Assembly (NCBI GenBank): GCA_900315745.1
Contig: ONAG01000019.1
Span: forward strand, 1-48,338
Source of the DNA: an uncultured Prevotellaceae bacterium
GTDB taxonomy: Bacteria; Bacteroidota; Bacteroidia; Bacteroidales; Bacteroidaceae
DNA length: 48,338 bases
Reading direction: 5' to 3'
The position numbers were made by a program, and so were the translations under genes. This document shows positions 43,342-48,338 of the stretch, one piece after another. Positions within the stretch are counted from its first letter, which is position 1. Each line of letters begins with the position of its first letter. The notes beneath the pieces were generated by a model. The model made no database searches. It was not told the origin of the DNA and was given only the letters and a program-made list of their open reading frames with translations.

Positions 43342-45900
43342 TTAGATCCAGCGAACATAGCAGAAGTCCTGACGGTGTGGGATAGGCAATTTCTCATTTT
43401 GTGGGAACATGCGTACAGCCGTCTTGAACGAACCTGCTGAATTGGGCTTGATGTTGCATTCGAATGTGTAGAGATTACCCTCCTTGCTGGTAAGTTTGAA
43501 AGGATAAACCTTGGAAATGCGCTCCTCGCCATTCACATTACTCTTGAGGACAACAAACTCCAATCCCACAGCATTGTCGAGGCCAACCTCATCAATAACA
43601 TACTTGACATTGAATTCCACGCCAGCATGGGCAGCGTCTTCAATGTTGCTTCCCTTGGAAACAACCTTGATGGCGTCCCAACGCTCAGCCACAGATTCCT
43701 TCCAGAAAGCAATTTCCTTGGCAATCTGACAGTTGTCTTTATGAAGCAACTCGGAGCGCTCAGCCAGTTTGCAATAGAACTTTGAATAGTAGTCGTCGAG
43801 CTGGCGCTTCATGGTATAGTGAGGTGCAATCATTGCTATAGAATTCTTGATAACCTTGACCCATCCCTCACTGAAGCCTTTTTCATTCTTATTGTAATAG
43901 AGAGGTATTATCTCATTCTCAAGCAGTCCATAAATGGTGGCAGCATCAAGCTGATCTTGATAGCCCTGATTCTGATAAGTACGTTTCTCAGTAAGAGCCC
44001 ATCCGGCACCCTCACGGTAGCCTTCGAGCCACCAACCATCAAGCACTGAGAGGTTGACCACACCATTCATTTCGGCCTTTTCGCCAGAAGTTCCAGAAGC
44101 CTCCAATGGTCGTGTAGGGGTGTTCATCCAAATATCCACACCCGAAACAAGGCGACGAGCCAAGCGGAAGTCATAGTCCTCGAGGAAGATGATCTTGCCA
44201 AGGAACTCAGGACGTTGACTGATTTCAAAGATGCGCTTGATAAGACCTTGTCCTGCACCATCGGCAGGGTGAGCCTTGCCAGAGAAGATGAACTGAACGG
44301 GATGCTCAGGATCGTTGACGATTTTAGCAAGGCGGTCAAGGTCTGTGAAGAGCAGGTGAGCGCGCTTGTAAGTTGCAAAGCGTCTGCAGAATCCTATCAT
44401 CAATGCGTTAGGATTAATCTTTTGCAAAAGTGAGACAACACGCGAGGGGTCTCCCTGGTTTTTCAGCCAAGTCTCACGGAACTTGTCACGAATATAATCT
44501 ACAAGTTTCTTCTTGAGAGCCATGCGTGTGGTCCAGATTTCCTCATCAGGCACATCATAAATTGCATGCCAAATGCTTTCATTGCTTTGGTCAGCCATGA
44601 ATTTCTTGTCGAAATACTTGGCATAGAGTTGACGCCATTCTGTGGCAGCCCAACTTGGGAAGTGAACGCCATTGGTGACATAACCCACATGGTTTTCCTC
44701 AGGATAGTATCCTGCCCAGATAGGAGCAAACATTTTCTGGCTCACCCATCCGTGCAGTTTGCTCACGCCATTAACCTCCTGACATGTGTTGCAAGCGAAG
44801 ATGGACATGCAGAAACGCTCGGAGTGGTCATCAGGATTCTGTCGTCCCATTCCAATGAATTCATCCCAAGTGATACCAAGCATAGCAGGGTATCCACCCA
44901 TATACTTTCCAAACATCGACTCCTCGAAATAATCGTGTCCTGCCGGCACGGGAGTATGTACAGTATAGAGAGAAGAAGCCCTAACAAGTTCGAGAGCCTG
45001 ATTGAAAGTCAAGCCATCGCGCACATAGTCGCAAAGGCGCTGGAGGTTGCACAGTGCTGCATGTCCTTCATTGCAGTGGTAAATCTGTTTTTTAATACCC
45101 AGTTTCTTGAGAGTCAGCATACCACCAATACCAAGCAAGATTTCCTGCTTGAGGCGGTTCTCCCAGTCACCACCATAGAGAGAATGAGTGATTGGCTTGT
45201 CGAAATCGGAATTCATCTCATTGTCAGTGTCGAGCAAATACAGAGAGATACGTCCAACGTTGACACGCCATACATAAGCATGCACCTGATAGTTCATGTA
45301 AGGCACATCCACTACAAGAGGATTGCCTTCAGCGTCCATCTGGCGTACTATAGGCAGAGAATTGAAATTCTGAGCCTCATAATTAGCGATCTGCTGACCA
45401 TCCATGGAAAGAGTCTGCTTGAAGTATCCAAATCTATAGAGGAAACCAATCGCACACATGTCCACATTACTGTCAGAAGCCTCCTTGAGGTAGTCGCCAG
45501 CCAACATTCCAAGACCGCCAGAATAGATTTTCAAAACCTGGTTGAGACCATATTCCATGCTAAAATAAGCCACGGATGGTCTGTTAGCGTCAGGTTTCAC
45601 ATCCATATATTTGCGGAAAAGAGCATAAACCTCCTTCACGCGCTTCATGATATTCTTATCCTTGACCAGTTCTTCCTTTCTTTCGTAACTGAGTCTTTCA
45701 AGCAAGAGTACAGGGTTGTGACCCACCTCCTCATAAAGGTCTTCATCGAGGCTTCTCCACAAGTCTCTTGCCTCATAATTCCATGCCCACCACATGTTGT
45801 GAGCCAGTTCGTCCAGACATTCGAGCTGTTCGGGAAGACGGGACTTCACCAACACCTCTTTCCACTGGGGAACATTTGCATAATCTGCCTTAATTTTCAT
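43342..45900 (-). CDS. glgP: Glycogen (alpha-glucan) phosphorylase, GT35
   Basis: 852 residues. Releases glucose 1-phosphate from glycogen ends. Visible: [68 protein letters not shown], and the PLP-lysine segment [19 protein letters not shown] with Lys608. The form is the shorter, archaeal-type alpha-glucan phosphorylase seen in Bacteroidales. The C-terminal ~130 residues form an extra beta domain ([20 protein letters not shown]). It starts 30 bp after the synthase gene on the same strand. The start [20 protein letters not shown] is conserved. Confidence 0.94.
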   Translation of the reverse strand: MKIKADYANVPQWKEVLVKSRLPEQLECLDELAHNMWWAWNYEARDLWRSLDEDLYEEVGHNPVLLLERLSYERKEELVKDKNIMKRVKEVYALFRKYMDVKPDANRPSVAYFSMEYGLNQVLKIYSGGLGMLAGDYLKEASDSNVDMCAIGFLYRFGYFKQTLSMDGQQIANYEAQNFNSLPIVRQMDAEGNPLVVDVPYMNYQVHAYVWRVNVGRISLYLLDTDNEMNSDFDKPITHSLYGGDWENRLKQEILLGIGGMLTLKKLGIKKQIYHCNEGHAALCNLQRLCDYVRDGLTFNQALELVRASSLYTVHTPVPAGHDYFEESMFGKYMGGYPAMLGITWDEFIGMGRQNPDDHSERFCMSIFACNTCQEVNGVSKLHGWVSQKMFAPIWAGYYPEENHVGYVTNGVHFPSWAATEWRQLYAKYFDKKFMADQSNESIWHAIYDVPDEEIWTTRMALKKKLVDYIRDKFRETWLKNQGDPSRVVSLLQKINPNALMIGFCRRFATYKRAHLLFTDLDRLAKIVNDPEHPVQFIFSGKAHPADGAGQGLIKRIFEISQRPEFLGKIIFLEDYDFRLARRLVSGVDIWMNTPTRPLEASGTSGEKAEMNGVVNLSVLDGWWLEGYREGAGWALTEKRTYQNQGYQDQLDAATIYGLLENEIIPLYYNKNEKGFSEGWVKVIKNSIAMIAPHYTMKRQLDDYYSKFYCKLAERSELLHKDNCQIAKEIAFWKESVAERWDAIKVVSKGSNIEDAAHAGVEFNVKYVIDEVGLDNAVGLEFVVLKSNVNGEERISKVYPFKLTSKEGNLYTFECNIKPNSAGSFKTAVRMFPQNEKLPIPHRQDFCYVRWI

Positions 45901-45930
45901 ATTAACAAAATATTATGTTACATTGTTCAT

Positions 45931-47589
45931 TTATACATTAGTCCTGTCAGCAGCCTTTCTAAGGGCCACATCGTAAGCTTCATAATAGAAGGTTATAAAA
46001 TTGCTCCAAAGAGCCTTTTTCGATAGTCTATCCGCATGACTTCGTGCGTTGTTGACCTGTGTCTTAGAGAAAGCGGAAAATTCAGACACAGTATCCTTGA
46101 TAGCATCCGCCACCTCAGAATAATTATAGTCGGTACGATGTATCACCTTCACTCCGTCAATGATTTCACTATTCCCTCCCTTTACACTATTAGCCCATTG
46201 TCCGAATCCAGCCAAATCGGTTGTGATGCACGGCACTTTGAAAGCCACGGCCTCAAGAGGTGTGTAGCCCCATGGTTCATAATATGAAGGATAGATGCAC
46301 AAATCATTGCCCAACACCAAATCATAATAAGTCATGTTGAAGACGCCATCATCACCAGTGAGATAGCATGGCAGGAAGATAAGCTTCACATGATCTTCCT
46401 TTCTATTCCACATATCAAGAAATTTCAACATCCCCAAGACATTATCGTGGCTCATGTTGTGAAGCCAGTGAGTGACAAGAGGCACTTCAAGAGGAGTGTC
46501 AAATTTTTTACCACTTTGCAGCCGTTCCACAAGGTCTTTTCTTGGCTCTCCCACCCATCCAGGCACTTCGATGAAAGCGAGGATATCCTTTTTCAAGTTT
46601 CTGTCTCTCTGCAAGCGGTTCATTGCCTCAATATAGACATCCACCCCCTTGTTTCGGAATTCGTATCTTCCACTTGTGGAAATAATCAGCACATCATCTT
46701 TCAAATCAGTGCCAATCAAGGCGTTAGCCACTTCTATAAGCCTTTTTCGTGCCAATCGACGTTTTTTTGTAAACTCAGCACCTTGTGGCACGAAATTGTT
46801 TTCAAAACCATTTGGCAAAACCTTGTCCACTGGTTTGTCGAGCAGTTCCAGGCACTCACGTGCAGTGATGTCGCTCACAGTAGTGAAACAATCAGCATTC
46901 CATGCAGTCTGCTTCTCTATAGAATGCTTGCTCTGCATGTTGAGTTCACCTGCCATTTGGTCGCCATTATATGCAAACAGATAGTCGTAAAGCGGTTTGT
47001 TGTTTCCTGCGATGCTACGTCCAATACTTGTTGCATGAGTAGTGAACACTGTTGCAATTTGTGGAATTTTATGACGAATGTATAGCAATCCCAAACCAGT
47101 CATCCACTCATTAGCATGATAGACGACCTTAGTATCATTATCAAGATAAAAAGTATAGAAACTTTCAACCACACGACCGGCTGCATAAGAAAACATTGAC
47201 GCTTCGTCATAGTCACCGTATGCATGCAGGCTGTCAACCTTGAATAGCTCCCACAACTTTCCGTAGATTTCGTCTTTATGAGGATAAAAATCCTGAAAAT
47301 CCACCAAAATAGCAATTGGACTACCAGGAACATTCCATCGTCCAATTTTCATTTTGAGTTCATCCTTGACAGCAGCTTTCCAATCTGAGAAGAGGGAATC
47401 ATCTTCTGAAAAATATGGGCAAGGCTTTTCCCCCCAACAATCAGGACCTATGAAAAGGATGTGGTCATGCAACCTTTCTTGAAGGGTTTTAGCCCTTGTA
47501 GATAAAACTGTATATATTCCCCCAACCTTGTTACACACTTCCCAACTTGATTCGAAGATATAGTCAGGAAACAACAAATCTTTACCCAT
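45931..47589 (-). CDS. Glycogen synthase of the eukaryotic GT3 type
   Basis: 552 residues. Extends glycogen from a nucleotide-sugar. Unlike the usual bacterial GT5 GlgA it has GT3 features: FESSWEVCNKVGGIYTVLST at the start, YHANEWMTGLGLLYI, VFTTHATSIGRSIAGN, ISTSGRYEFRNKGVDVYIEA, and the C-terminal catalytic stretch IYPSYYEPWGYTPLEAVAF. UDP-glucose is the usual donor of GT3, but bacterial members are less studied. It heads a two-gene unit with glgP, so synthesis and breakdown enzymes share a transcript. Promoter -7 box lies 26 bp upstream. Confidence 0.94.
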   Translation of the reverse strand: MGKDLLFPDYIFESSWEVCNKVGGIYTVLSTRAKTLQERLHDHILFIGPDCWGEKPCPYFSEDDSLFSDWKAAVKDELKMKIGRWNVPGSPIAILVDFQDFYPHKDEIYGKLWELFKVDSLHAYGDYDEASMFSYAAGRVVESFYTFYLDNDTKVVYHANEWMTGLGLLYIRHKIPQIATVFTTHATSIGRSIAGNNKPLYDYLFAYNGDQMAGELNMQSKHSIEKQTAWNADCFTTVSDITARECLELLDKPVDKVLPNGFENNFVPQGAEFTKKRRLARKRLIEVANALIGTDLKDDVLIISTSGRYEFRNKGVDVYIEAMNRLQRDRNLKKDILAFIEVPGWVGEPRKDLVERLQSGKKFDTPLEVPLVTHWLHNMSHDNVLGMLKFLDMWNRKEDHVKLIFLPCYLTGDDGVFNMTYYDLVLGNDLCIYPSYYEPWGYTPLEAVAFKVPCITTDLAGFGQWANSVKGGNSEIIDGVKVIHRTDYNYSEVADAIKDTVSEFSAFSKTQVNNARSHADRLSKKALWSNFITFYYEAYDVALRKAADRTNV

Positions 47590-47614
47590 TGTAAAAAAAC
47601 TAATAAAACTTGTG

Positions 47615-47622
47615 CAAAGGTA
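47615..47622 (-). promoter_or_regulatory. Promoter -7 box of the glycogen operon
   Basis: Minus strand TACCTTTG, an exact TAnnTTTG match; no clear -33 box. Confidence 0.65.
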
Positions 47623-47696
47623 CTAAAAAAAAATAAAAATCTATAGTTATGAATAAGATTTTTCGGATAGCATTTCCCCAAATAACACAAAATCAA

Positions 47697-47704
47697 TAAC
47701 TTTG
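47697..47704 (+). promoter_or_regulatory. Promoter -7 box of the 144-residue secreted protein gene
   Basis: TAACTTTG, exact match, only 15 bp before ATG 47720, so the leader is very short. Confidence 0.55.
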
Positions 47705-47719
47705 TAAGAAAAACAAAAA

Positions 47720-48154
47720 ATGAGAAAGTATATATTCACATTATTCATATTTTCATGCATATCTTGTGCCTGTTGGGCACAAAACATGAAAGGTTATTAT
47801 TATAATGAAGAGTACCAAGTATATCTTCAACTTAGTGCAGATGATTCAGACGTGAGTGTCCCTGGACAAGACATATATGGTGAGTTGCCTGGATATTTTG
47901 GTTCCAAAAGAGACGGGAGATTGTGGTTGATAACAGAAAGCACACGCATAAAAGACAATCAAGTAAAGATAAGCGTCATAAATGACTATGGAAGTGAAGA
48001 CTTCGAAGCCATATTGACAGAAGACGAAAACGGCACCCTCACAATGAAACATACCAAGGGCAGCACATTCAAGATAGTAGTAAACAAGAAATATGTGAAA
48101 ATCCCAAAAGAATTCATTTTGAAGAAGGAGAAAAGCGGAAAAGACAATAATTAA
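47720..48154 (+). CDS. Small secreted protein of unknown function
   Basis: 144 residues. Signal peptide MRKYIFTLFIFSCISCACWA, probably cut before QNMKGYYYNEEYQVYL; a lipobox is not obvious although Cys residues lie in the signal. The rest is beta-rich and charged (DDSDVSVPGQDIYGELPGYF; ILTEDENGTLTMKHTKG), with a lysine-rich end. It recalls small beta-barrel or lipocalin-like periplasmic proteins, but I do not recognise the family. It diverges from the glycogen operon and converges on the rRNA operon. Confidence 0.75.
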   Translation: MRKYIFTLFIFSCISCACWAQNMKGYYYNEEYQVYLQLSADDSDVSVPGQDIYGELPGYFGSKRDGRLWLITESTRIKDNQVKISVINDYGSEDFEAILTEDENGTLTMKHTKGSTFKIVVNKKYVKIPKEFILKKEKSGKDNN

Positions 48155-48208
48155 CCACAATTCTTTTCTGGCATTAAAGAGCTTCATTTTTCATAGTAAA
48201 AAGATTAA

Positions 48209-48247
48209 TTTGCCCCTGCGCCATTAGCCACCTGCCGCGGGGGCAAA
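48209..48247. repeat. Second hairpin beyond the rRNA terminator
   Basis: TTTGCCCCTGCG (48209-48220) pairs with CGCGGGGGCAAA (48236-48247), one G-U. It lies just beyond the T run of the rRNA terminator and may act as a backup stop. Confidence 0.55.
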
Positions 48248-48282
48248 AAAAAGGCCCCGCGCGTCTCTCAGACACGCGGGGC
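48245..48282 (-). terminator. rRNA operon terminator
   Basis: GCCCCGCGCGTCT (48254-48266) with AGACACGCGGGGC (48270-48282), one G-U, followed on the minus strand by eight T residues (48245-48252). It stands about 30 bp after the 5S gene. Confidence 0.92.
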
Positions 48283-48312
48283 TCATGACAGGGAACCAAA
48301 GTCCCTCGAAAA

Positions 48313-48338
48313 GGGGGCGGCGACCTACTCTCCCGCAT
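48313..48338 (-). rRNA. rrf: 3' end of 5S rRNA, cut by the window edge
   Basis: On the minus strand the edge reads ATGCGGGAGAGTAGGTCGCC then GCC and a short C run, the conserved 3' end of bacterial 5S rRNA. The rest of the rRNA operon lies beyond the window. The exact 3' end within the C run is uncertain. Confidence 0.85.

Noticed and set aside
44566-46026. Long plus-strand open frame (486 codons) opposite glgP
   Set aside because: It lies wholly antisense to the conserved glycogen phosphorylase and the end of the synthase; the protein has no recognisable domain. It is a shadow of codon bias.

Overview
The window looks like a chromosomal segment of a Bacteroidales bacterium, most likely Prevotella or a close relative. 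Three things point there. At least a dozen genes are preceded by the Bacteroidetes promoter pattern (TTTG, 19-21 bp, TAnnTTTG). The gene content is typical: serine palmitoyltransferase, a GT3-type glycogen synthase, Na+-NQR, ssb next to gldE, and a C10 (interpain/streptopain-like) protease with a type IX-like C-terminus. Protein similarity is also of Bacteroidales type. All assignments come from reading the sequence; no database search was run.

Layout. 1-3.8 kb is the only clearly accessory-looking part. It holds a gene cut by the left edge, a small heat-shock protein with an apparent internal deletion, small unknown proteins, an HD-domain protein, a promoter with no gene behind it, a startless reading frame and a 3'-truncated topoisomerase III gene, ending at tRNA-Pro. 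4-7.3 kb has divergent spt (sphingolipid synthesis) and a lipid kinase, then trmN6. 7.4-13.6 kb is a forward run: lon, tgt, an LptF/LptG-family permease and a DEAD-box RNA helicase. 13.7-17.6 kb has gdhA, a DUF1232 protein, a small membrane protein and a YihY/BrkB membrane protein. rnpB (RNase P RNA) follows on the minus strand, with a duplicated promoter-bearing repeat upstream of it. 18.2-22.7 kb has two exported hydrolases: a GH5 lipoprotein and a 1029-residue C10 protease.

22.9-28.7 kb is the complete nqrABCDEF operon (minus). 29-34 kb (minus) has a phosphoethanolamine-transferase-like protein, a phytase-like secreted protein, gldE, ssb and an unknown gene, preceded by a four-tRNA cluster (Gly, Leu, Leu, Gly) and then nspC. 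36-40.3 kb has an AspT/YidE-type transporter followed by gamma, biotin-carrier and beta subunits of a Na+-pumping decarboxylase; the gamma subunit carries an N-terminal lamin-tail-like domain and no alpha subunit is present. 40.5-43.2 kb has a thiamine-phosphate-synthase-like protein, prs and a TlpA-type thioredoxin lipoprotein. 43.3-47.6 kb is a glycogen phosphorylase/glycogen synthase operon (minus). A small secreted protein follows. The window ends in the terminator and 3' end of a 5S rRNA gene read on the minus strand.

Together the genes describe an anaerobe with Na+-based energetics (NQR plus a biotin-dependent decarboxylase pump), stored glycogen, sphingolipids, modified lipid A and secreted polymer-degrading enzymes. 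I do not see an unmistakable new defence or mobile system. The most unusual items are the lamin-tail/OadG fusion without an alpha subunit, the internally deleted Hsp20, the duplicated rnpB promoter repeat, the loss of zinc-ligand cysteines in Tgt, and the topB remnant beside tRNA-Pro.
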